Of a stretch of 64,000 nucleotides of DNA, positions 35,393 through 42,262 are shown piece after piece. How positions within the stretch are numbered: the first letter of the stretch is position 1; each line of letters starts with the position of its first letter. Origin of the DNA: an uncultured Lachnospiraceae bacterium. Lineage in GTDB: Bacteria > Bacillota > Clostridia > Lachnospirales > Lachnospiraceae. The DNA is taken from contig CAJTVL010000002.1 of the NCBI GenBank assembly GCA_910579425.1, positions 62,001 through 126,000 of the forward strand. Reading direction: 5' to 3'. The position numbers and the translations under genes are program-made. A model generated the notes under the pieces. That model did no database searches. It saw nothing but the letters and a program-made list of their open reading frames with translations, and was not told where the DNA came from.

Positions 35393-35421
35393 TTGACTTT
35401 ATAAAAATACCATGGTATATT
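35393..35421 (+). promoter_or_regulatory. Promoter with embedded palindrome before the plus-strand XRE gene
   Basis: TTGACT (35393-35398), 17 bases, TATATT (35416-35421). The perfect 12-base palindrome ATACCATGGTAT (35407-35418) covers the end of the spacer and the start of the -10, a likely operator for one of the two XRE proteins. Confidence 0.65.
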
Positions 35422-35491
35422 AATCATGGACACGAAAAATGAAAACCGAAAATTAAGTCGTTTACAGGATAAAGGGAGAGGACTGCAGGAT

Positions 35492-35719
35492 ATGGAAATA
35501 CAACAGACACTGCCGGATTATTTAAAGGAGCTTCGTAAGTCGCACCATTATAAGCAGGATTTTGTAGCTTCTCAGTTAAATATTATCAGACAGACATATT
35601 CCCATTATGAAACCGGCAGAGTAACTCCTCCGGTTAAGTCTTTGTGTAAATTGGCAGATTTGTATGGGATTCCTGTGGAAAGCCTGCTGGTATTTATTTT
35701 GGATGAGCATGTTTGCTGA
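35492..35719 (+). CDS. Small XRE-family regulator
   Basis: A 75-residue protein that is almost only a helix-turn-helix ('YLKELRKSHHYKQDFVASQL', 'IIRQTYSHYETGRVTPPVK'). ATG 35492 is chosen because GGGAGAGGA precedes it and because the promoter at 35393-35421 would start transcription at about 35428, just past the upstream ATG at 35426. It probably represses its own promoter. It is separated by 197 bases from the secreted-protein gene that opens the second polysaccharide locus. Confidence 0.8.
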   Translation: MEIQQTLPDYLKELRKSHHYKQDFVASQLNIIRQTYSHYETGRVTPPVKSLCKLADLYGIPVESLLVFILDEHVC

Positions 35720-35916
35720 AAACTCTGATTTTTCGGAAAAATTATCGGATAAGAAAATTATGCTGGTTTATTTAGTATGGATTGCAGGCAGTAAGATTAT
35801 ACAACACAAACGACAGTGTAGAACCGGGTTTAAAAGTTTATATGGATTGAAGCAGGAGTTTGGGGGCCTGTTTTGATAAATCAGAATTTGCAAGTTTTGA
35901 TAAGGAGGTAACTAGA

Positions 35917-36570
35917 GTGAAGAAGAAAATTTTAGCAGTTGCCCTGAGTGTGGCAATGTGCACCATGATGTGTCAGACCGCTTTCGCAGCTTCCAGTTCT
36001 ACATCAGGAAGCTCCAGCAGCACAGAGAGCTCCAGTAGTACGGAGAGTGTCAGCGCTCCCAGCAGGGCTGTTAGCACCAGCGCTGAGACTCCCGCAACCA
36101 GAGGAACAGAGAATACGAACAACATAGCCGTAGCAGTTAAGAATGCAGACGGCACTGTTTCTACCGTAAATCTGACACAGTATACGGAGCAGACCAATAA
36201 CTCCGTAGTGGCTGTTGCAGCAGCGGCGATCGGTTCAAATCCCGGGGAAGCAGTATCAGCGGTGATGACCACTCCTGCCAGTGACCTTTTCAAGGCTACC
36301 ATCAATGCCTTAGGCGGGAACATCCGTATGGTGAATGCAGGCGGCTACAAGGTAACAGCTTTAGCACCCGGGGCGGACGGCAGAACCGTGGCATCTGTAG
36401 GGACAGTAAAAGGCGTGACCAAGTATGCGTTCGTATTGCTGATCAGCGTAAATGAAGACGGAACAACCGAGATTGTGGAAGGAACAGTGGATCCCGTAAC
36501 TCTTCAGGTAATGGGTGCTTTTAAAGGCACACCAAGGACCATCACCGTATCTGTGGTTATGGCAAAGTAA
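35917..36570 (+). CDS. Secreted Ser/Ala-rich protein of unknown function
   Basis: A 217-residue protein with a clear signal peptide (basic start, hydrophobic core, 'TAFA' cleavage site near residue 24). A Ser/Thr-rich low-complexity linker follows (about residues 25-65), then a domain of about 150 residues ('NNIAVAVKNADGTVSTVNLT', 'YAFVLLISVNEDGTTEIVEG') that I do not recognise. It starts at GTG 35917 with a perfect AAGGAGGTAA eight bases upstream, so it is probably highly expressed. It heads the region of LCP, SH3b and Wzz-like genes and may be an envelope protein. Confidence 0.8.
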   Translation: MKKKILAVALSVAMCTMMCQTAFAASSSTSGSSSSTESSSSTESVSAPSRAVSTSAETPATRGTENTNNIAVAVKNADGTVSTVNLTQYTEQTNNSVVAVAAAAIGSNPGEAVSAVMTTPASDLFKATINALGGNIRMVNAGGYKVTALAPGADGRTVASVGTVKGVTKYAFVLLISVNEDGTTEIVEGTVDPVTLQVMGAFKGTPRTITVSVVMAK

Positions 36571-36602
36571 AGGACCGGAAGGTAATTGCAATGTAAGAAG
36601 CA

Positions 36603-36693
36603 CAGGGAGTTCCCCAAAACTCCCTGGTTTAAGCATGGGAAGAAAAGAGATCTTCAAGGAGATTTTGCAGAGCTTTCTTCCCATGCTTAAGCC
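36603..36693 (+). promoter_or_regulatory. Two stacked hairpins between secreted-protein and LCP genes
   Basis: Hairpin 1: a nine-bp stem, 36603-36611 with 36618-36626. Hairpin 2: 20-base arms 36626-36645 and 36674-36693, complementary at 19 positions plus one G-T pair, around a 28-base loop. They share one base, so they stack or compete. No T run follows, so this is leader structure or a processing site rather than a standard terminator. Confidence 0.6.
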
Positions 36694-36724
36694 GGAAGAA
36701 GCAGTGTTAGTAAAAGGGCAGGCG

Positions 36725-37888
36725 ATGATGAAAAAACAAGGGGTGCATAAAAAAAGAAAACGGTTAAAAAGAACTGGGAAAAAGAAGAGGATCGTAACTG
36801 CGGTACTAGCTGCCCTCCCTGCCGCTGCGGCAGTAGTTATAACAGTATTGGCGACGATGTATTTTTCAGGCAGGGCCAAGATACTGGCATCTGCGGAAAG
36901 AGAAGCGCCGGAGGCAGGGCTTTTGACAGAGGGGGAAACGGTAGAGATTATCCGGGCCAAAGCCGGATTGGCCACGGTTGAGTGGAAGGATGACTGGGTG
37001 GCAATCGACGGAAAGGTCTATTCCTATGACAGCCGCCGCATTAACCTGCTGGTACTGGGAGTGGATAAGGCGGGAAAGATGGAGAAAGAACCGGATTATG
37101 AGAAATGGCTTTCCGGGCAGACTGACGCAATCTTTGTAGTCTCTATAGATCCTTCCGGTAAAAGTATCAGCATTATAGGAGTACCCCGCAATTCCATGGT
37201 TAATGTGGATGTCTATGACAGTGAGGATCATATCTCCAAAACCATATTTGATCAGCTTTGCCTGCAATACCCTTATGCGGGAGGGGCAGAGCATGGTCTT
37301 GAAAAAACAAAGGAAGCAGTCAGCAGCCTGTTTTATAATCTGCCTCTTCATGGAGCGGTTGCGGTTGGTTATGAAGCCATGAGCAGGATAAATGATATGG
37401 CAGGCGGAGTGGATGTAGTAGCGCTTGAAAGTCTTACCACCCCTTTTGGTAGCTACAAAAAGGGAGAAAGCCTTCATTTGGAAGGAAAGTATGTACTTGC
37501 TTATGTTAAATCCCGGGATGTAGGCGTGATCGGAAGCCCAACTATGCGGCTGGAGCGTCAGAAGCAGTATCTTGGGGCATTAGCTGACAAGATGAAAGAT
37601 AAAATCAGGGAAAACCCAATGTTGGTCAGGGAAATTTATGATGAAGTTGCAGGATATGTGAATACGGATATGGGGATAGACGAGATGGTATACCTGGCCG
37701 TCCAGGCTGCTGGCTACAGCTTTAGCATAGATGATATATTCCTCCTGAAGGGAGAGGACAAAGCAGTCCCAATTATGAAAGACGGGAGTGAAACGGGAGA
37801 TTTTTATGATGACCTTTATCTGGATGAAGAAAACCTGAAAGAAACTATGATCCGGATATTTTATAGAGAGGTAAGGCTGTACGAATGA
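36725..37888 (+). CDS. LytR-CpsA-Psr (LCP) family protein
   Basis: A 387-residue membrane protein with a very basic cytoplasmic start, one membrane helix ('AAVVITVLATMYF') and an LCP domain: 'INLLVLGVDKAG', 'GQTDAIFVVSIDPSGKSISI', 'GVPRNSMVNVDVY' and 'LAYVKSRDVG' with 'SPTMRLERQKQYL'. The late motif lacks part of the usual 'R.R..D..R..RQ' wording (VKSRDVGVIGSPTMRLERQ), so activity should be checked. ATG 36725 is preferred; the frame extends to 36635 and beyond but those ATGs have no RBS and lie in the hairpin region. It overlaps the SH3b gene by ATGA and probably attaches the polymer of the second locus to the wall. Confidence 0.85.
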   Translation: MMKKQGVHKKRKRLKRTGKKKRIVTAVLAALPAAAAVVITVLATMYFSGRAKILASAEREAPEAGLLTEGETVEIIRAKAGLATVEWKDDWVAIDGKVYSYDSRRINLLVLGVDKAGKMEKEPDYEKWLSGQTDAIFVVSIDPSGKSISIIGVPRNSMVNVDVYDSEDHISKTIFDQLCLQYPYAGGAEHGLEKTKEAVSSLFYNLPLHGAVAVGYEAMSRINDMAGGVDVVALESLTTPFGSYKKGESLHLEGKYVLAYVKSRDVGVIGSPTMRLERQKQYLGALADKMKDKIRENPMLVREIYDEVAGYVNTDMGIDEMVYLAVQAAGYSFSIDDIFLLKGEDKAVPIMKDGSETGDFYDDLYLDEENLKETMIRIFYREVRLYE

Positions 37889-38841
37889 GGGTGTTTGCTC
37901 TTAAAGGCATTGGGAATGACGGTGTGAGACGGAATACGGAAATGAAACGACAAAGAGTTGAGAATAAATTGAATAGAAGAAACAGGGAGGAAGTCATTGG
38001 AGGCGGGGGCATAGCAGGCATGGTATGTATTGCCCTGATCATTGTCTTTACAAACCTTTTTGTAATGCCTGTGCAGGCAGAGCCTGCGACTCTTAAGTCT
38101 CAGGAGGCTACGGTTTATGAGCAGTCGAATGAAGAGAGCGCCCCGGTGGGTAATCTTGTGGAGGGAGGTTCCTTTGAATATATGGGGGACGTAACGGCAG
38201 AGGATGGCAGCATATGGCATCAGATAACAATGGCTGGCGGTATAACCGGATATATCAGAGGAGACAGGGAAATAGAAACCGGGATACAGACACAGGATCC
38301 TGTCCCGAAAGAGCAGGAGGCCCCTGCAGAAGAGGACAACAATGGGGAGGCCGTAGACAATTCTCCTGAGGAGGATACACAGGAAGGACAAGTTCCCCTG
38401 GAGGACGGCGGAGAGGAGGAACCGGTACAGAGTGACGACGGGGAAGACGATGAAACAGCATCGGAAGATGGGGAGGAGGCCTTGAATGAAGATGAGACGG
38501 TGCCTGTCATTAATATGCAGAATAATCAGACTAAAAAATATTTGGTGGACAGTTCAAAAAAAATCAGGGATAGAGAACATCTGGCGGATACGGATATGAA
38601 TGTGAAAGTTGGAACAGACAGAAGGACGAGGGTTGATATAGCCTTGATTGTCAGCATAGCTGTGATGCTTTTTTGCGGCGGGATGATATATATCTGCTGG
38701 ACAAGGATGATGCGGCTCAAAAAAGGCTCCGGCGAAGCAGAGGAAGTGAACAGAAATAAAACCCATAGAAGAATCGACAGGAAAAGGCATAATCAGAAAA
38801 GAAAATCTACCAAAGTAATTCAACGTAAAAAAAGAGTCTGA
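37885..38841 (+). CDS. Two-TM SH3b-like membrane protein with basic cytoplasmic tail
   Basis: A 318-residue protein. A basic N-terminus is followed by a helix ('GMVCIALIIVFTNLFVM', about residues 46-62). The exterior part opens with an SH3b-like domain ('TVYEQSNEESAPVGNLVEGG', 'WHQITMAGGITGYIRGD') and continues as a long Glu/Asp-rich spacer (about residues 135-210). A second helix ('IALIVSIAVMLFCGGMIYIC') returns to the cytoplasm, where the last 45 residues are strongly basic. SH3b domains bind cell-wall peptides. The ATG overlaps the LCP stop, so both are co-translated. I know no named family with this layout; a link between wall and cytoplasmic polysaccharide machinery is inference. Confidence 0.75.
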   Translation: MRVFALKGIGNDGVRRNTEMKRQRVENKLNRRNREEVIGGGGIAGMVCIALIIVFTNLFVMPVQAEPATLKSQEATVYEQSNEESAPVGNLVEGGSFEYMGDVTAEDGSIWHQITMAGGITGYIRGDREIETGIQTQDPVPKEQEAPAEEDNNGEAVDNSPEEDTQEGQVPLEDGGEEEPVQSDDGEDDETASEDGEEALNEDETVPVINMQNNQTKKYLVDSSKKIRDREHLADTDMNVKVGTDRRTRVDIALIVSIAVMLFCGGMIYICWTRMMRLKKGSGEAEEVNRNKTHRRIDRKRHNQKRKSTKVIQRKKRV

Positions 38842-38875
38842 AAGAACCAGCGCTTAGGAGAAAAAGTAAAAGGGA

Positions 38876-40384
38876 ATGAAAAAGATAGAAATAAACGAGA
38901 CGCAAAAACCGGAGGTCAAGAGCATAGATACGGATAAAATATTTGCGGAGAATGACTCCAGGACAGTGATCCTCCAGGTGGAGCAGAGTGACGGGCAGAA
39001 TGAGGAGTGCATTGATCTTCTGAATATAGCGGGCTATATGAAGCAGCGAAGGAAATTCTTTGCCTATCTGTTGGTGGTTGCGATGTGCATGGGGTTCATT
39101 GCGGCGGCGGTTACCCAGGGGCTTCAGGGAATATTCGGGGGAAAAAGCTATGCAGCGGCAGTGATTAATTTCAGCTTTGATGGGATTGATGAGGGAAAAG
39201 ATCCCAGCGGCGGAATTTTTGACGTAACGAAATTAAAATCCACGGTTGTGATCAATGAGGCACTGGAGGAATTGGGATGGAGTAACAGGGACGTGGAGGA
39301 GATCCGCTCTGGCCTGAAAATAGAAGGTATCATTCCGGATTCGGTGAAACAGCAGATTGCGGTGATCAACACAGTGGCGGAAGATGCAGCGGAATATTAC
39401 ACTACCATAGAGGATTTAAACTACTTTCCGTCCCAATATACGGTAACACTGCGGCGTTGCAAAGGAATGAATGGGGATGAGACAAGAGAACTTCTGGACG
39501 CCATTCTGATTGCTTACAGGAAATATTTTATGGATTCTTATGGAGGAATGACCGCACTGGGATTCGCTACAGAGGTTTTGGATGTGAGCGCCTATGATTA
39601 TATGCAGGCATCAGATATGCTGGGAAATGAGATAGACATTATTGAGGACTATGTAAATGCAAAAGCGGAGGAAGCACCGAATTTCAGGGCCAACTGCACA
39701 GGCCTTTCTTTCAGCGACCTGGCAAGCTCCATCTCCACGCTTAGACGCCTGGATCTAAGCAATTTCATTTCCTTTATACAGACAAATAACCTGACTAAAG
39801 ATGCGGGCGTACAGATCGATTATTATAACTATCAGATCAAGCAGTATAATTTGGACATTCACGAACTGCAAACCCAGCGTTCCAATGTGGAGAGGACAAT
39901 TGAGAATTATGAAAAAAATCCTGTAATTGTAATGAGCAATCAGGAGACAGTGACAGAGACTGCCCAGACAGATGAGTATTACAATGAACTTCTGCAGCAG
40001 AAGCTTGATTTGAATAAGCAGATCAGCGAGCTGAACACAGCACTGAACGAGGCCTATGACATGGTGAATGCCCTGAACGCATCAGAACAGTCGTTAAATG
40101 AGGAGGATTATGCCTATGCGGATGCTTTACTGGAAAACCTGGTTTCTACCCTGCAGGAATGGTGCAGTCTGGTACAGGAGACCACAGAGGAATATTTTGA
40201 GGCCGAGCTCTATGCAAACGCATATCGGATCTCAATACCTGCCCAGTATTCAGCCATGGGGAGTATAGAGGATTTGGCAAAGAAGATGATCCTGTTTGGA
40301 GGCGTAGCAGGGTTGTTGGTAGTCATTGCTTGGGGGATGGCAGGGCTTAGGGACGAGATTATGCGGGGGAGGAAAGAGAATTAG
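38876..40384 (+). CDS. Wzz-like chain-length/export protein
   Basis: A 502-residue membrane protein with the polysaccharide co-polymerase layout: cytoplasmic start, helix near residues 61-79 ('FFAYLLVVAMCMGFIAAAV'), a long exterior region with coiled coils ('YNELLQQKLDLNKQISELNT') and a C-terminal helix ('MILFGGVAGLLVVIAWGMAG'). It would control polymer length together with the Wzy-like protein at 45453. The proline-rich motif before the second helix that marks classical Wzz is weak here, so the family call is by topology and context. A weak AAGGGA precedes the ATG. Confidence 0.75.
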   Translation: MKKIEINETQKPEVKSIDTDKIFAENDSRTVILQVEQSDGQNEECIDLLNIAGYMKQRRKFFAYLLVVAMCMGFIAAAVTQGLQGIFGGKSYAAAVINFSFDGIDEGKDPSGGIFDVTKLKSTVVINEALEELGWSNRDVEEIRSGLKIEGIIPDSVKQQIAVINTVAEDAAEYYTTIEDLNYFPSQYTVTLRRCKGMNGDETRELLDAILIAYRKYFMDSYGGMTALGFATEVLDVSAYDYMQASDMLGNEIDIIEDYVNAKAEEAPNFRANCTGLSFSDLASSISTLRRLDLSNFISFIQTNNLTKDAGVQIDYYNYQIKQYNLDIHELQTQRSNVERTIENYEKNPVIVMSNQETVTETAQTDEYYNELLQQKLDLNKQISELNTALNEAYDMVNALNASEQSLNEEDYAYADALLENLVSTLQEWCSLVQETTEEYFEAELYANAYRISIPAQYSAMGSIEDLAKKMILFGGVAGLLVVIAWGMAGLRDEIMRGRKEN

Positions 40385-40435
40385 GAGAACTTATGTTAGG
40401 AGCTTTTAACAGAACTGTAAATTCTTAAGGAGAAT

Positions 40436-40521
40436 GGATTATGATCGGATGAACCCAGGAAGGAATAATCCGTGAATAATAAATTTAAGTGTGGTGATGT
40501 GTGCTGCCGCGAAAGCGGCAG
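40436..40521 (+). promoter_or_regulatory. Structured leader with minimal ORF before the priming transferase
   Basis: In the 196-base gap, GGATTAT (40436-40442) pairs with ATAATCC (40465-40471). Within it an AAGGAG-led ATG at 40441 opens a three-codon frame (ATGATCGGATGA, Met-Ile-Gly-stop). Downstream, CTGCCGC (40504-40510) and GCGGCAG (40515-40521) close a GAAA tetraloop. It fits no riboswitch class I can name. Confidence 0.4.
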
Positions 40522-40580
40522 TATACGGAGAAAGAACCTGCGGGTCGATCCAGAGCAGCAGAGAACGGGAGGATATTGCA

Positions 40581-41333
40581 ATGGGGGCAGAAGCAAGTGC
40601 AATTAAACAGGATAGCAATGAGATTCTTTTGATTTATAGAGGCGAGGCTATAACTGAAAAACTGGCAGTAAAAAAAGGTACGGTTCGCCAATATGAAGGA
40701 GTGGATATTAAAGAAATATATCAGCAGAAAAGCCTCAGGTACAAATACACTAAGAGAATTGTTGATATTGCCATTTCTGCATTGGCACTCGTCGTCCTTT
40801 CGCCTGTGTTTGTGATTACAGCAATTGCAATTAAATTGGAAGATGGAGGCCCGATATTTTTTTCAGGAAAACGATATGGTAAAGATCTGAAATATTTTCC
40901 AATGCTGAAATTCCGCAGTATGTGTGTAGATGCCGAGGAAAAACTAAAAGAAATATTAAAAGATGCTGACAAAAACGGAATGGCTTTTAAGATTGATGAC
41001 GATCCGAGGATAACTAGAGTTGGCAAATTTATTAGACGGACAAGTATTGACGAACTTCCCCAACTCTGGAATGTGCTGAAAGGAGAGATGAGCCTTGTAG
41101 GACCCAGACCCATCAGTACGACAGATAAGGAAGAAGATCCTTATGATATGCAACGGTGGACTGTACAGCCTGGTTTGACTTGTATCTGGCAGGTCTGCGG
41201 AAGAGCAGATGTGCCATGGGATGAGTGGGTTGAGATGGACTTGGATTATATTGTGAACATGAGTATGATTGAGGATTTTAAGCTGATTTTTAGAACTTTT
41301 GGCGCAGTGGTTAAGGGGGATGGAGCGAGGTGA
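40581..41333 (+). CDS. Short polyprenyl-phosphate sugar phosphotransferase
   Basis: A 250-residue priming enzyme of the second polysaccharide locus. It has only the C-terminal transferase module: membrane hairpin ('IVDIAISALALVVLSPVFVI'), 'FFSGKRYGKDLKYFPMLKFR', 'RRTSIDELPQLWNVLKGEM', 'SLVGPRPIS' and 'VQPGLTCIWQVCGRADV'. The usual 'PGLTGWAQV' is changed to 'PGLTCIWQV', as in the glucosyl/galactosyl transferases of some streptococcal capsules. ATG 40581 follows GGGAGGATA. It overlaps the next gene by GTGA. It is distinct from the full-length enzyme at 9120, so the two loci seem to make separate polymers. Confidence 0.92.
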   Translation: MGAEASAIKQDSNEILLIYRGEAITEKLAVKKGTVRQYEGVDIKEIYQQKSLRYKYTKRIVDIAISALALVVLSPVFVITAIAIKLEDGGPIFFSGKRYGKDLKYFPMLKFRSMCVDAEEKLKEILKDADKNGMAFKIDDDPRITRVGKFIRRTSIDELPQLWNVLKGEMSLVGPRPISTTDKEEDPYDMQRWTVQPGLTCIWQVCGRADVPWDEWVEMDLDYIVNMSMIEDFKLIFRTFGAVVKGDGAR

Positions 41334-42262
41334 GGCAGTCAGTTAATATTCAGAAAAATCAAACTCCCAATATAATTGCAGTAGTTGTTACATATAACCG
41401 GAAAGATATATTGAGGAAAAGTTTGGATTGTATACTAAGGCAGAAAAATTGCCTGTGTGACATTATGGTTGTAGATAACAATAGTATAGATGGCACAAGG
41501 GATATGGTAAAAAAAGATTTCGATAATCCACATATTATTTATCATAATACGGGAACAAACCTGGGTGGGGCAGGAGGATTCCAACAGGGTATAAAGAAAG
41601 CAGTGCTGGCCGGATATAAATACATATGGATTATGGATGATGATACTTGGCCGGAAGAAGATGCACTGTATGAATTAATAAATGCCCATAAGAAGTTAAA
41701 TGGGCAGTGGGGATTTCTTTCAAGTGTTGCATATTGGACAGATGGAAATATATGTGAAATGAATATCCAGAAAAGAGGGATTTTTAAACATATTGATAGA
41801 GAGTATAAAGCAAATATATCTCCAATTAAAATGTGTTCATATGTTTCATTATTGATAAAGGCAGAAATAATCATGGAAGTGGGGCTTCCTATCGGAGAAT
41901 ATTTCATTTGGACGGATGACTATGAATATACGGGAAGGATTTCAAAAAAATATCCTTGCTATATGGTAACTGAAAGCAGGGTGATTCACGCAATGAAAAA
42001 TAATGCCAGAGTTGATTTTGTAAAAGACACTCCAAACAGAATTGAAAGATATAAGTATATATATAGAAATGATGTGCATTGTTATAGACAATATGGGCTT
42101 CGGGGATGGATATATCTGATTTTGAAAGATTTATATACTTGTATGCGGCTTTTAATTTACTGTAAAGACTCAAAATGGGAAAGGATCAGGACAGTATGGG
42201 CCGGATTTTGTGCAGGCTTATTTTTTTATCCAAGTATAGAAATGATTGAAAGGCAACAATGA
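41330..42262 (+). CDS. GT2 glycosyltransferase, galactofuranosyltransferase (GlfT)-like
   Basis: A 310-residue enzyme. The GT2 start 'NIIAVVVTYNRKDILRKSLD' is followed by 'VVDNNSIDGTRDMVK', 'TGTNLGGAGGFQQGIKKA', the acidic triad 'IMDDDTWPEEDALYEL' and 'FIWTDDYEYTGRISKKYP', all as in GlfT2-like galactofuranosyltransferases. Galactofuranose transfer is therefore plausible, although no UDP-galactopyranose mutase gene is in the window. It starts at GTG 41330, overlapping the previous stop by GTGA, and ends with ATGA overlap into the HAD gene. Base composition turns clearly AT-rich from here. Confidence 0.88.
   Translation: MRQSVNIQKNQTPNIIAVVVTYNRKDILRKSLDCILRQKNCLCDIMVVDNNSIDGTRDMVKKDFDNPHIIYHNTGTNLGGAGGFQQGIKKAVLAGYKYIWIMDDDTWPEEDALYELINAHKKLNGQWGFLSSVAYWTDGNICEMNIQKRGIFKHIDREYKANISPIKMCSYVSLLIKAEIIMEVGLPIGEYFIWTDDYEYTGRISKKYPCYMVTESRVIHAMKNNARVDFVKDTPNRIERYKYIYRNDVHCYRQYGLRGWIYLILKDLYTCMRLLIYCKDSKWERIRTVWAGFCAGLFFYPSIEMIERQQ

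Noticed and set aside
35664..35876. 70-residue plus-strand frame after the small XRE gene
   Set aside because: It starts inside the XRE gene in another frame, has no RBS, and its hydrophobic composition looks like chance.
36635..36724. N-terminal extension of the second LCP protein
   Set aside because: No RBS before ATG 36635 and the stretch coincides with a 20-bp inverted repeat, so it is treated as leader.
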